From an uncultured Mollicutes bacterium (GTDB lineage: Bacteria > Bacillota_I > Bacilli_A > Acholeplasmatales > JAEDCM01): a stretch of 25,223 nucleotides of DNA. This document shows positions 14,284 to 23,592 of the stretch, piece by piece (the first letter of the stretch is position 1; each line of letters opens with the position of its first letter). The notes beneath the pieces were generated by a model that saw only the letters and a program-made list of their open reading frames with translations, ran no database searches and had not been told where the DNA came from. The translations under genes and the position numbers were made by a program. Where the stretch lies: contig CAMVDS010000014.1 in assembly GCA_947166335.1 (NCBI GenBank), positions 1 through 25,223 of the forward strand. Direction: 5' to 3'.

Positions 14284-17026
14284 CATCGATATGTCCCATC
14301 CATTCGGATAGATGATTAATTCTATCTCTAAACCAACGTCTAGTATCAGATAGAATAATCATAAGCGGATATGAACCAACCATAAATACTAATAATAGTA
14401 ATACTGCGACAATTCCAATCTTCCAGAATGGAAGTATTCCAAAGAACCAAGGAATTGAACAGATTAATATAAAGGCAATACCTATAGCACTTGTCCATAG
14501 CATTCCTCTTAAATAGTTAAATGGTTTACATACTCTAAATAATACTAAGAAGCATGTAAATGTTGTTGAAATGACAATAATAGTTGATCTAATTGCTCTT
14601 AAGATAAGTTCATCATCTGTTAAATCTGAATTAGCAAAACTAAAGAATGATTTATAACGATTAATATAATCAGCAACCTCACTCTTATCCTTTAGAATAT
14701 ATAATATTTGATTTCCCCATCCATATTTTGGATCACATACCCAATATACTAGTAGGGCAAATATTACAATAACTAAAGCGCCCGGTAATGCCGTCCTTAA
14801 GACATTTTTAATAAAGCTTCCTTGTATTCTATTTTTATTAACTTCAAGAGCTAAGAAGAATGAAGGAAGTCCTACAACTAGGAAGTCAATCATATATAAT
14901 TGACCTGGATCTAGTGGATAGCTTCCCATAAATGGTAGAGCTATTACTAATAATAATAGTAATGTAGAGAAGATTGTTTTTGTTAAGAATAATGTAGATA
15001 CTCTTTGTATATTATTAATAACTCTTCTACCTTCTGATACTACCTTTGGTAGGCTTGAGAAGTTAGAATCCATTAATACTAAGTGGCTTACATTTCTTGC
15101 TGCTTCACTACCACTAGCCATTGCTATTGAACAATCAGCTTCTTTTAAAGCTAAAATATCATTAACACCATCACCTGTCATAGCAACTGTGTTACCTTCA
15201 GTTTTTAGTGTCTTAATTAATAATTTCTTTTGGGCAGGGCTAACACGTCCAAATACATTAAAACGTGTTGCTGCTCTAATAACATCTTTATCAGCTAAAC
15301 CATCTAATGAAATGTATTTATTAGCTCCTTCAATACCAGCTCTTTCACTAATCTTTGATACTGTAACAGGGTTATCACCTGATATTACTTTTACTTCTAC
15401 ACCATTTTCTTTAAAATACTTAATAGTATCATAAGCATCTGGTCTAATTGTATCTTCAATTAGAATTAAAGCAATAGGCTCTGGAGTACCAACAACTTCT
15501 TCGTTTTTAATCTTATCAGCTTTAGCTAATAATAATACACGATATCCTAATTTAGCGTTCTTATTTACATCATTTTCAACTAAATACATATTCTTTCCAA
15601 GAATAAATTCTGGAGCTCCAAGCATAAATGCACCTATCTTATCAAATTCCGTTACACTATACTTTCTTGAACTAGAAAATGGAATAGTATTTTTTACTGG
15701 TAATTTCTTACCTAAGCCATATTTAGCCTCTAATGCTTTACTAGTAATATTGTTGTCGTCTTGGGCATTTAATATAGCTGATATTAATTGTTTAGTTGAA
15801 TAAGGTAAATCAGTTTTATATTCAATTAAACCTTTAACTGTCATTGTTCCATCAGTAATAGTTCCTGTTTTATCTAAACATAAAACATTAACTCTTGCTA
15901 GCATTTCAATACAATATAATTCTTGTACTAAAGTTTTATTATGAGCAAGCTTTACAACAGACGTTGCTAAAGCGATACTTGTTAGTAAGAATAAGCCCGA
16001 AGGAATCATTCCTATTATCGCTCCTGCTGTTGTTGTTACAGCTTCTTTATATTCAATATCTCCAAACCATGGTGAATTAAATCCAATGTTTTTACCATAA
16101 CACATTAAGAAATAAATAGGTCCTAATATGAAAATTAAAATACCAACTGTTCTAATAATGATATTAAGTGATCTCATTATTTCTGATTTAGGTTTTTCAT
16201 ATTTTCTAGCTTGCTTTGTAAGTTTTTGAATATAGTTTTCTTCTCCAACCTTTTCAACTCTTGCTTTACAAGCACCACTTACAACGAAGGAACCAGAATA
16301 TAATTCATCACCTGGTTTTTTAAGTATGGCATCTGATTCACCAGTAAGTAATGATTCATTAACTTCAATAAATCCTTCTATTACAACTGAGTCAGAACAT
16401 ATTTGCTTACCATTATTTAAAAGCATTATATCATCAAGAACTATTTCTTTTACTTCTATTTCTTGATGTTGTCCATCTCTTAAAACATTAACCGTAGGCG
16501 CAGATAATATTGATAATTTATCAATCATAGCCTTTGCTCTTAAATCTTGAACAATACCAATAATAATATTTGCTAAAACAATTATGATAAAGAAACATTT
16601 AGTGAAAGCTCCTACACTTATTAACCATATTGCTATACCAATACATAATAAGTTAAATATTGTTAGAATTTTACTTAAGATAATTCCACCAACAGTACGA
16701 GTACCTTTCTTATCATTGATATTATCCCAATGTGCTGCTTTTCTAGCGGCTACATCATGGCTATCAAGACCTGTTTTAAGATTTGCTTTCTTTCTCTTTA
16801 AATCAAATTCTGTTGTTTTTAAAGTTCCATCTTCAGCTATCTGTTTAATCTTTACTTTTTGAGGTTGATAAAATGATTCATCAATAGGAACATCTACAGG
16901 TTCACCCTCAAAAATATCTTCAATTTCATCTTCAAAAGGATTAACGTTTTCTTTTTCCTTTTTTTCCAATGCTTCTTGAACTTCTTCATTTGTATTAGGG
17001 TCAACTTCTTTAGCTTTTCTAGCCAT
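14276..17026 (-). CDS. P-type cation-transporting ATPase
   Basis: This 916-residue membrane pump has all core P-type ATPase motifs: TGES (228-231) in the actuator domain, DKTGT with the phosphorylated Asp385, the nucleotide-domain motif LGAPEFILG, and TGDGVND (617-623) in the hinge. The M4 motif is GMIPSGL (339-345) instead of the PEGLP of Ca2+/Mg2+ pumps. M6 reads MIDFLVVGLPSFF, and about ten membrane helices can be placed. The MIPSG form recalls the CtpE/Exp7 group linked to Ca2+, but the ion is unproven. An unusual acidic N-terminus (1-55) precedes the body. TAAGGAGG overlaps the mrnC stop codon, so it is in the cysS-mrnC operon, where B. subtilis has no such gene. Confidence 0.95.
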   Translation of the reverse strand: MARKAKEVDPNTNEEVQEALEKKEKENVNPFEDEIEDIFEGEPVDVPIDESFYQPQKVKIKQIAEDGTLKTTEFDLKRKKANLKTGLDSHDVAARKAAHWDNINDKKGTRTVGGIILSKILTIFNLLCIGIAIWLISVGAFTKCFFIIIVLANIIIGIVQDLRAKAMIDKLSILSAPTVNVLRDGQHQEIEVKEIVLDDIMLLNNGKQICSDSVVIEGFIEVNESLLTGESDAILKKPGDELYSGSFVVSGACKARVEKVGEENYIQKLTKQARKYEKPKSEIMRSLNIIIRTVGILIFILGPIYFLMCYGKNIGFNSPWFGDIEYKEAVTTTAGAIIGMIPSGLFLLTSIALATSVVKLAHNKTLVQELYCIEMLARVNVLCLDKTGTITDGTMTVKGLIEYKTDLPYSTKQLISAILNAQDDNNITSKALEAKYGLGKKLPVKNTIPFSSSRKYSVTEFDKIGAFMLGAPEFILGKNMYLVENDVNKNAKLGYRVLLLAKADKIKNEEVVGTPEPIALILIEDTIRPDAYDTIKYFKENGVEVKVISGDNPVTVSKISERAGIEGANKYISLDGLADKDVIRAATRFNVFGRVSPAQKKLLIKTLKTEGNTVAMTGDGVNDILALKEADCSIAMASGSEAARNVSHLVLMDSNFSSLPKVVSEGRRVINNIQRVSTLFLTKTIFSTLLLLLVIALPFMGSYPLDPGQLYMIDFLVVGLPSFFLALEVNKNRIQGSFIKNVLRTALPGALVIVIFALLVYWVCDPKYGWGNQILYILKDKSEVADYINRYKSFFSFANSDLTDDELILRAIRSTIIVISTTFTCFLVLFRVCKPFNYLRGMLWTSAIGIAFILICSIPWFFGILPFWKIGIVAVLLLLVFMVGSYPLMIILSDTRRWFRDRINHLSEWMGHIDEN

Positions 17027-17037
17027 TTTATCCCTCC

Positions 17038-17415
17038 TTACTTATTGTATTCAATCATTAATTCAAATAAATAATTTAATCTTTCATAGTCTTTACTTTT
17101 ATATAAAAAACCAATAATTGCTTCAAGTCCTGTAGCTTTTTGGTATTCAGCACCGCTTAAATTCTTTCTATGAGAAGTTGCGCTATTACGCCCTTTTTTA
17201 TACACATCTATTTCATTTTCAGTTAATACATTATTCTCTAAAAACGAATCTATGAATTTAGCTTGTGCTTCTCCTGAGGTAAATTTAATTGCTTCTTTAT
17301 GTAATTCATTAACCTTTGTTAATCCTTTTTCAAGAAGATAATCTCTTACCATTATTTCAAAATAAGCATCACCTATATAAGCTAGTGATAATCCATTCAT
17401 TAATTTTGCATCCAT
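17038..17415 (-). CDS. mrnC: Mini-ribonuclease III
   Basis: This 125-residue protein is a lone RNase III catalytic domain without the double-stranded-RNA-binding domain, as in Mini-III, which matures 23S rRNA in B. subtilis. LAYIGDAYFE (11-20) supplies Asp16 and Glu20 of the metal site. KKGRNS (73-78) and KATGLEAIIGFLY (93-105), with Glu98, complete the fold. The ATG overlaps the cysS stop codon by one base (TAATG), so translation is coupled. The ribosome site is weak (AAAGG). The order cysS-mrnC matches B. subtilis. Confidence 0.96.
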   Translation of the reverse strand: MDAKLMNGLSLAYIGDAYFEIMVRDYLLEKGLTKVNELHKEAIKFTSGEAQAKFIDSFLENNVLTENEIDVYKKGRNSATSHRKNLSGAEYQKATGLEAIIGFLYKSKDYERLNYLFELMIEYNK

Positions 17416-18728
17416 TAAATAATACCTTTTTCAATTAAAATATTTCTATATTTATCAGCAGCTTCAAAATCTTTATTAACTCTAGCTATATTCCAATTCT
17501 TATATACTTCTTTTGCTTCATCATCAATATTTGGTTTAGAAGGAATAATACCAAGTGAATTTAAAATAACATCTAATGTATTAAAATCTGCACTAAAGTC
17601 TTCTTTTGATCTAACCTTAGTATTAATCTTTTTAATAATATTATTAATTAACATTAAGACATTAGGTGTGTTAAAGTCATCATCCATATAACTTTCAAAT
17701 TCTTTAATATCTTCACTCAATTCTTTAGTTAATTTGTCATCCATCACTAAAGATACATAAGCTTGCTTATAAGCTTTAGAAATCTTTTCCCATTCTTTAT
17801 TATATTGATTAATAATTTCATCAGTATAATTGATTGGTTGTCTATAATGACTTGATAAAATGAATAATCTAAATGCTTGATAAGGATATTCTTTAATTAA
17901 ATCCTTAACCCAAATAGTTCTACCTTCTGATTTAGACATCTTTTGATTATCAATTTGTAATCTACCTACATGCATCCAGTATTTTGATAAATGATTATGT
18001 CCACTCGCATTTGCTTGTGCTATTTCATTTTCATGATGTGGGAATTTTAAATCTGTTCCTCCACCATGAATATCTATTTCACCTTTAAAGATATCATCAA
18101 TCATAACACAGCATTCTGTATGCCATCCTGGTCTACCTTTACCCCATGGACTATCCCATTTGATACCTACATCAGTATTTTTCCATAAAGTGAAATCTAG
18201 AGGAGATTCTTTCTTATCTTCAACATCGATTCTTGCTCCTGCAATTAAATCTTCTTTTCTTTGATTAGAAAGAATTCCGTAATCATCTATTTTAGAAATT
18301 CTAAAATAAACATTTCCATCATTATAATATGCATATCCAGTATCTTCTAAGTTCTTAATGTAATTAACCATTTGGTTAATATAATTAGTAGCATATGGAA
18401 TTACATCTGGTTTATTGCTTCCTAAATTAGCGCAATCAATAAAATATTGATTAGCAAATTTATCTACTATATCTTTTTCACTTACATTTTCTTCGATTGC
18501 TCTATTAATGATTTTATCATCAACATCTGTGATGTTAGATGCATATGTAACTTTATATCCTTTATAAGTTAAATATCTTTTAACGATATCAAAGAAAACA
18601 ACTGGTCTTGCATTACCAATATGTATAAAGTTATAAACTGTAGGACCGCAAACATACATGTTTACTTTGCCTTCATTTATAGTCTTAAATTCTTCTTTTT
18701 TGTCTGTTAATGAGTTATAAATCTTCAT
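17415..18728 (-). CDS. cysS: Cysteinyl-tRNA synthetase
   Basis: This class I enzyme charges tRNA-Cys. The protein has 437 residues, slightly shorter than the B. subtilis enzyme (466). HIGN (36-39) and KMSKS (263-267) mark the ATP site. The zinc ligands are Cys27, Cys206, His231 and Glu235, seen in YVCGPT, WHTECC and HHENE. The C-terminal helical anticodon-binding part is trimmed. I choose ATG 18726-18728 with AAGGAGTGG at 18734-18742. An in-frame GTG three codons earlier lies inside that ribosome site. It is the first gene of cysS-mrnC-ATPase-rlmB, with its own promoter. Confidence 0.97.
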   Translation of the reverse strand: MKIYNSLTDKKEEFKTINEGKVNMYVCGPTVYNFIHIGNARPVVFFDIVKRYLTYKGYKVTYASNITDVDDKIINRAIEENVSEKDIVDKFANQYFIDCANLGSNKPDVIPYATNYINQMVNYIKNLEDTGYAYYNDGNVYFRISKIDDYGILSNQRKEDLIAGARIDVEDKKESPLDFTLWKNTDVGIKWDSPWGKGRPGWHTECCVMIDDIFKGEIDIHGGGTDLKFPHHENEIAQANASGHNHLSKYWMHVGRLQIDNQKMSKSEGRTIWVKDLIKEYPYQAFRLFILSSHYRQPINYTDEIINQYNKEWEKISKAYKQAYVSLVMDDKLTKELSEDIKEFESYMDDDFNTPNVLMLINNIIKKINTKVRSKEDFSADFNTLDVILNSLGIIPSKPNIDDEAKEVYKNWNIARVNKDFEAADKYRNILIEKGII

Positions 18729-18761
18729 GTCAACCACTCCTTACGCATAATACACAATTTT

Positions 18762-18791
18762 ATTATAACATAATTATAATAAATAATTCAA
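18762..18791 (-). promoter_or_regulatory. Promoter of the cysS operon (extended -10)
   Basis: TATAAT (18762-18767) is preceded by TGT, an extended -10, and by TTGAAT (18786-18791) at 18 bases. I see no T-box leader between it and cysS; the leader is only about 25 bases. Confidence 0.72.
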
Positions 18792-18814
18792 AATATTTTT
18801 TAATATAAAAAAAA

Positions 18815-18830
18815 TAGCCCCTAAGGGCTA
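18815..18830 (-). terminator. Terminator of the lipoprotein gene
   Basis: A 6-bp stem TAGCCC/GGGCTA with a four-base loop is followed on the minus strand by eight T residues (18807-18814). It begins four bases after the stop codon. Confidence 0.85.
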
Positions 18831-18833
18831 ATT

Positions 18834-20534
18834 TTATTTAAATGTTACATCGATTGTTTTGTTTTCTGAATCAATTTCAACAGTCCAAATTGCTGTATCC
18901 CATGTTGCAACTGATGGAGCATCAACAATTGAAATTGTATCTGTATATGGAGTAACTGTTCCATTAACATCTAAATCAATTTTAACGTATTTAACATTTA
19001 CATCATCGATTACTGATAATGGTTTATCAACTCCACCATCATTATAAGTTTCACCATCATATGCAAATACTCTAATAGCAGCTGTTTCATTTGAACCAGT
19101 TGTAACTGCTTTAATACCACCATTAATTATTGCTTTATGTAATTCAGTATGATATTCATAACCTCTACCAAATACTAAACCAGAATATAATTTTCCAGAT
19201 TCTCCAAATTTACCTTCAATATCAATATTCATCTCGATATATGCTTGATTAATCTTTGTTGCTGTAGCTGAAGCAATTAATCCACCAATAATTACTGTAT
19301 CGTCATTTTCAACTATTTCTTCTTCTTTAATAGTCTTATAATTAATTGATCCCTTAGCTACGACATTTTTAATATATTCAATAGTTATATCTTCTACACT
19401 ATTTAAATTAGCTTGACCAATTAAGCCACCAATCTTAGATGCTCCATATGAAGTGATTGTAGCATCCATATTAGCAATTGATTTATCTATATATGAACCA
19501 GCCTTTAAGAAACCAACTAATCCACCATAGAATAATGTTTGAGCTTTAGAAACATTTACTGTTCCACTAACACTAGCACTATAAATTTTACCAAATTTAC
19601 TACTTGAATTTTGACATAGATAAGAAGTGATTCCACCAACATATCCTGTTGTTGCATTTGTTGAATCAATTGTAACACCAGTATTTTTTGAATAAGTAAC
19701 GTTTGTTGCAAATGCATAACCAATTAATCCACCAGTATATTGTGTTTTAGCATCAACTGTAACTGTTGAATTAGTTAAGTTAACATTGATTAATTTTGCT
19801 TGATATCCATAACCACAAACAGCACCTGTGTAAGTAGTTGATGATGTAGTTCTTTTTACATTAACTTTAATATTATCAAAATTAACATCTTCCAAAGTTC
19901 CTTTTAAATAACCAAAGAAACCATTATAACTATTTTCTGATGTAATTGTTGCATTCTTAATTGTATAACCATTTCCAAATAATGTACCAGAGAAAGCAGT
20001 TGATGATGTAGAAGCTATTCCGCTAAATTCAACGTCTTTACCTTCACTATCTTTTGCTTGATAATCTGCAAAGTCAATATCATTAGCTAATTCATAGTAT
20101 GCATCAGTTGAATAATCTGTAGATAAGAAATCAACTAATTCATTTGCTGTTGAAATAGCGATAGGATCAAATTGTGTTCCGTCTTTCTTAGTTGTAATAA
20201 CCCATGAATAAATGATATGAGCTTTTTGATTATAAGTACACATTACATCACAACGATAATCACAATCACTTTCTAGACCAGTAACTGATACTGTTTCACT
20301 GAAAGTAGTTAATGTCTTTGTTGTGAACAATACTTCGTCTTTCTTTGTTAGTTTATAGAAATTAACAAGCACACTTCCTTTAGTAACCATGTTCTTGTCA
20401 TCGACAGTCAAATCAAATTTATATGATGATCTTTTAATATCTTCGTTCTCAATTTTAGCTACTGGCTTTTTACCACAGCCTGTAATTACAAACATAAGTA
20501 CGAGTGTCATAAAAAATATGATTATTTTTTTCAT
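18834..20534 (-). CDS. Surface lipoprotein with GLUG-like beta-helix repeats
   Basis: This 566-residue protein has a lipoprotein signal peptide: a KK start, a hydrophobic core and the lipobox ITGC with Cys20, so it should be anchored outside the membrane. Residues about 30-115 look like a beta-sandwich (fibronectin III-like) domain. From about 120 a region of short glycine-rich repeats with GGLIGYA, VGGITSY, YGGLVGF, IGGLIGQ and IIGGLIAS cores recurs every 40-70 residues. This GLUG-type pattern is typical of a right-handed parallel beta-helix in adhesins and surface glycan-associated proteins. No enzyme motif is evident. I choose ATG 20532-20534 with AAGGAGTG. An earlier start would place nine residues before the signal peptide. 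It is a single-gene unit with its own promoter and terminator. Confidence 0.88.
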   Translation of the reverse strand: MKKIIIFFMTLVLMFVITGCGKKPVAKIENEDIKRSSYKFDLTVDDKNMVTKGSVLVNFYKLTKKDEVLFTTKTLTTFSETVSVTGLESDCDYRCDVMCTYNQKAHIIYSWVITTKKDGTQFDPIAISTANELVDFLSTDYSTDAYYELANDIDFADYQAKDSEGKDVEFSGIASTSSTAFSGTLFGNGYTIKNATITSENSYNGFFGYLKGTLEDVNFDNIKVNVKRTTSSTTYTGAVCGYGYQAKLINVNLTNSTVTVDAKTQYTGGLIGYAFATNVTYSKNTGVTIDSTNATTGYVGGITSYLCQNSSSKFGKIYSASVSGTVNVSKAQTLFYGGLVGFLKAGSYIDKSIANMDATITSYGASKIGGLIGQANLNSVEDITIEYIKNVVAKGSINYKTIKEEEIVENDDTVIIGGLIASATATKINQAYIEMNIDIEGKFGESGKLYSGLVFGRGYEYHTELHKAIINGGIKAVTTGSNETAAIRVFAYDGETYNDGGVDKPLSVIDDVNVKYVKIDLDVNGTVTPYTDTISIVDAPSVATWDTAIWTVEIDSENKTIDVTFK

Positions 20535-20565
20535 CTTATCACTCCTTAAAATTATACACATATTA

Positions 20566-20594
20566 ATTATAAAGTATAATTAAATTAAATGCAA
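20566..20594 (-). promoter_or_regulatory. Promoter of the lipoprotein gene
   Basis: TTGCAT (20589-20594) and TATAAT (20566-20571) are 17 bases apart on the minus strand, about 30 bases before the start codon. Confidence 0.75.
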
Positions 20595-20626
20595 CTTTTT
20601 TCTTTTATTTGTTGATAAAAAAAGAA

Positions 20627-20661
20627 AAGCATTTTATGACTTAACAATCAATAAAACGCTT
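20627..20661 (-). terminator. Terminator of the small membrane protein gene
   Basis: An 11-bp stem (AAGCGTTTTAT/ATAAAATGCTT, one G-U pair) with a 13-base loop is followed on the minus strand by TTCTTTTTTT. It separates this gene from the lipoprotein promoter. Confidence 0.78.
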
Positions 20662-20671
20662 AACTATGCCA

Positions 20672-20974
20672 TTATTTAATAATATATAATACTGCTGCTC
20701 CTATAGTTAGCAATATACCAAATATACCTAAAAGCAGAAATCCTTTAGACTTTTGGTATTTATATGAAAATAAAGCAGCACCACCCAAATAAGCAAAAGA
20801 AAATAATATAAAACCGAATGTTTCTTTTGTCTTTCCTAAAGCTATAGCAATAACAGCCATAAGCATAGATACCGCAATGATAATTGCACCCATTGTCATA
20901 ATAGCTTCTCCTCTTGCATTTATTATAGCTTTTTCAGTTTGAGTCATTTTTCTTAGTTCTTTTTTATTTCCCAT
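20672..20974 (-). CDS. Small three-helix membrane protein, unknown function
   Basis: This 100-residue protein is not recognised. A charged N-terminus (1-24, MGNKKELRKM onward) precedes three hydrophobic helices at about 26-46, 52-70 and 78-98, ending almost at the membrane. No conserved catalytic residue can be pointed out. I choose ATG 20972-20974 with AGGTGAT upstream. A GTG four codons earlier is part of that ribosome site. It forms its own transcription unit with a promoter and terminator, and its promoter region is shared divergently with the GH94 gene. Confidence 0.78.
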   Translation of the reverse strand: MGNKKELRKMTQTEKAIINARGEAIMTMGAIIIAVSMLMAVIAIALGKTKETFGFILFSFAYLGGAALFSYKYQKSKGFLLLGIFGILLTIGAAVLYIIK

Positions 20975-20994
20975 ACAATAAATCACCTAGAAAT

Positions 20995-21023
20995 ATTATA
21001 ATTCTTTAATTAATTAATGTAAA
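20995..21023 (-). promoter_or_regulatory. Promoter of the small membrane protein gene
   Basis: TTTACA (21018-21023) and TATAAT (20995-21000) are 17 bases apart on the minus strand. Confidence 0.72.
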
Positions 21024-21038
21024 TGATATTTTATTTCT

Positions 21039-21067
21039 TTGATTTATTATTTTATTAATGATATACT
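21039..21067 (+). promoter_or_regulatory. Promoter of the GH94 gene (extended -10)
   Basis: TTGATT (21039-21044) and TATACT (21062-21067) are 17 bases apart, with TGA before the -10. Its place rules out the longer reading frame that would begin at 21039. Confidence 0.72.
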
Positions 21068-21092
21068 TTATATGAATCGGAGGTATTTAATT

Positions 21093-23474
21093 ATGAAATA
21101 TGGTTATTTTGACGAACAAAACAAAGAATATGTTATAACTAATCCTGCCACTCCAAGTCCTTGGGCAAACTATCTAGGTAGCCCTGCTTATGGAGCAATT
21201 ATCTCAAATAATGCTACAGGATATAGTTTTGTAAAATCAGGAGCAAACGGTAGACTTATTAGATATAGATTTAATAGTTATTCAAATGATCAACCTGGTA
21301 GATATATTTATATAAAGGATTTAAAAACTAATGAATATTGGTCTAACTCTTGGGCTCCAACAGTTAAACCATTAGATAAGTTTGAATCACGTTGTATTCA
21401 TGGTACTGCTTATACAATTATCTCATCTAAATATAATAATATTTTAGGTGAAGCACTTTATTATGTACCACTAAATTCTGAATATGAAGTATGGAGATTT
21501 AGAATTAAAAATAATAGTAATGAAACTAAGAAATTAGCTATTACTGGTTTTGTTGAATTCACTAATGAAGCTAACTATGAACAAGACCAAGTAAACCTAC
21601 AATATTCACTATTCATTACTTCAACTAAATTCTATGATAATATGATTGAAGAAACAATCCGTACAGGTAAAGATAATCCTGAAAAGGCGAGATTTTTCGG
21701 CCTTGCAGGTGCTAAGGTAGATAACTACTGTGGTAGTAGAGAAACATTCATTGGAAACTATAGAAATTATAGTAACCCTGTAGGTGTTGAAGAAGGTTTA
21801 AAAAATGATTTAAACTATAACTTAAACTCTTGTGGTGCCTTGGAATCTATTATTGAACTTAAAGCCGGTGAAGAAAAAGTCTTAACATATGTTTTAGGTC
21901 AAAATAAGACAAGCGTTGCTAAAGAAATTATTAAAAAATATGAAGATAATAAAACAGCTGATAAAGAATTAAATGAATTAAAGAATTATTGGCATTCAAA
22001 ATTAAATAATTTCCAAGTTCATACACCAGATGAAAGATTTAATAATATGGTTAACGTATGGAATTCATACAACTGTTTTATTACATTCACTTGGAGTAGA
22101 GCCGCTTCTTTCCAATATTGTGGCTTAAGAAATGGTTATGGATATAGAGATACAGTACAAGACATTCAAGGTGTTATTCATTTAGCTCCTGAAATGGCTT
22201 ATGAACAAATCAAATTTATGTTAAGTGCTCAAGTAACTAATGGTGCAGGTCTACCTCTAGTTAAATATACTCATAAACCAGGATTAGAAAATACTCCAGA
22301 TGATCCTGAATATGTAAAAGAAACAGGACATCCATCATATAGAGCTGATGATGCTTTATGGTTATTCCCTACAATTTATAAATATATTTCTGAAACAGGA
22401 AACTTAAAATTCCTAGATGAAGAAATCTTATATGCAAATAATAATGAAAAAGGCACAGTTTACAATCACTTAAAAAGAGCAATTATGTTCTCACTAAATA
22501 ATCTAGGAAATCATGGAATGCCTGCAGGTCTTCATGCAGACTGGAACGACTGCTTAAGATTAGGTAAGAAAGGTGAATCAACATTCGTTGCTTTCCAATT
22601 ATATTATGCTTATATAATTATGGAAGAATATGCAGAATTAAAGAAAGATACTGAATACTTAGAATTCTTAACTAAAGAAAAAGCTAAATTATCTGCTATT
22701 CTAGATAAATGTTATGATGAAGATAGATTCATTAGAGGTTACCTAGAGAATGGTACTGTAATTGGTGCTAAGAAAGACCCTGAAGCTAATATGTGGTTAA
22801 ACCCTCAATCATGGAGTGTAATATCAACTTATGCTAAAGGCGATAAAGCAATTAAAGCAATGGATTCAGTTGATAGAGAACTTAATACTCCTTATGGAGC
22901 AATGCTAATGTATAAACCATACAATAAGCATTACTTTGATGGAGCATTAATGATTACATACAATAACTGTGTTAAAGAAAATGCAGGTATCTTCTCTCAA
23001 CCTCAAGGTTGGTTAATCTTAGCTGAAGCTAAATTAGGAAGAGGTAACCAAGCATTCAAATACTGGGCTGAAGCTTGTCCAGCAACATATAATGACACTG
23101 CTGAAAAGCGTATGATGGAGCCATATGTTTATGGCCAATTCGTTGAAGGTAAGGATTCTCCATTTGCTGGTAGATGTCATGTTCACTGGTTAACAGGTAC
23201 AGCTTCTACTGTCATGGTTGGTACTGTTGAAGGTATTCTAGGTATCATGCCTACAACTAAAGGATTAATTATTAATCCATCTATTCCATCTAACTGGGAT
23301 AAATATTCATTTACTAAGACATATAGAGGAAAATTACTTGATGTTACAGTATTAAATCCAAATGGTAAAGAACATGGAGTAAGTAAAATCACAATTAATG
23401 GTAAAGCAATTAATGGTTTATTAATTACTGATGATATGTTAGTCAAAGAAAACAAAATTACAATTGAAATGTAG
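21093..23474 (+). CDS. GH94 glycoside phosphorylase (cellobiose phosphorylase-like)
   Basis: This 793-residue cytosolic enzyme reversibly splits a beta-glucoside with phosphate to give glucose 1-phosphate. The opening MKYGYFDEQNKEYVITNP and the WANYLG stretch match the N-terminal beta-sandwich of cellobiose phosphorylase. YGYRDTVQDIQGV lies in the (alpha/alpha)6 barrel, ADWNDCLRL (482-490) carries the general acid Asp486, and ENAGIFSQPQGW and HVHWLTGTAS form the phosphate-side loops. The sequence after VQDIQG differs from classical cellobiose phosphorylases (LPLVKYTHKPG), so laminaribiose or another beta-glucan disaccharide is also possible. I choose ATG 21093 with CGGAGG nine bases upstream, because a promoter lies inside any longer frame. 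It has its own promoter and terminator. No sugar transporter lies nearby. Confidence 0.9.
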   Translation: MKYGYFDEQNKEYVITNPATPSPWANYLGSPAYGAIISNNATGYSFVKSGANGRLIRYRFNSYSNDQPGRYIYIKDLKTNEYWSNSWAPTVKPLDKFESRCIHGTAYTIISSKYNNILGEALYYVPLNSEYEVWRFRIKNNSNETKKLAITGFVEFTNEANYEQDQVNLQYSLFITSTKFYDNMIEETIRTGKDNPEKARFFGLAGAKVDNYCGSRETFIGNYRNYSNPVGVEEGLKNDLNYNLNSCGALESIIELKAGEEKVLTYVLGQNKTSVAKEIIKKYEDNKTADKELNELKNYWHSKLNNFQVHTPDERFNNMVNVWNSYNCFITFTWSRAASFQYCGLRNGYGYRDTVQDIQGVIHLAPEMAYEQIKFMLSAQVTNGAGLPLVKYTHKPGLENTPDDPEYVKETGHPSYRADDALWLFPTIYKYISETGNLKFLDEEILYANNNEKGTVYNHLKRAIMFSLNNLGNHGMPAGLHADWNDCLRLGKKGESTFVAFQLYYAYIIMEEYAELKKDTEYLEFLTKEKAKLSAILDKCYDEDRFIRGYLENGTVIGAKKDPEANMWLNPQSWSVISTYAKGDKAIKAMDSVDRELNTPYGAMLMYKPYNKHYFDGALMITYNNCVKENAGIFSQPQGWLILAEAKLGRGNQAFKYWAEACPATYNDTAEKRMMEPYVYGQFVEGKDSPFAGRCHVHWLTGTASTVMVGTVEGILGIMPTTKGLIINPSIPSNWDKYSFTKTYRGKLLDVTVLNPNGKEHGVSKITINGKAINGLLITDDMLVKENKITIEM

Positions 23475-23477
23475 ATT

Positions 23478-23504
23478 AAGGTCTAGGACTAGTTCCTAGA
23501 TCTT
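23478..23504 (+). terminator. Terminator of the GH94 gene
   Basis: An 11-bp stem (AAGGTCTAGGA/TCCTAGATCTT with one G-U pair) and a five-base loop are followed by TTCTTTTT. It starts four bases after the TAG stop. Confidence 0.88.
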
Positions 23505-23534
23505 TTCTTTTTGTAATATTATATATTTACAAAC

Positions 23535-23563
23535 TTGAATAAAAGTGTTTAATATGCTACAAT
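23535..23563 (+). promoter_or_regulatory. Promoter of the LRR protein gene (extended -10)
   Basis: TTGAAT (23535-23540) and TACAAT (23558-23563) are 17 bases apart, with TGC before the -10 box. Confidence 0.75.
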
Positions 23564-23592
23564 AAAATTTAGTGGAAAGGGGTCATGTTAAA

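Noticed and set aside
18743..18833. T-box riboswitch before cysS
   Set aside because: The leader is only about 25 bases and the upstream hairpin belongs to the lipoprotein terminator. No specifier stem or T-box sequence is present.
23183..23455. Minus-strand open frame within the 3' part of the GH94 gene
   Set aside because: It is antisense to conserved GH94 sequence and shows no supporting signal.
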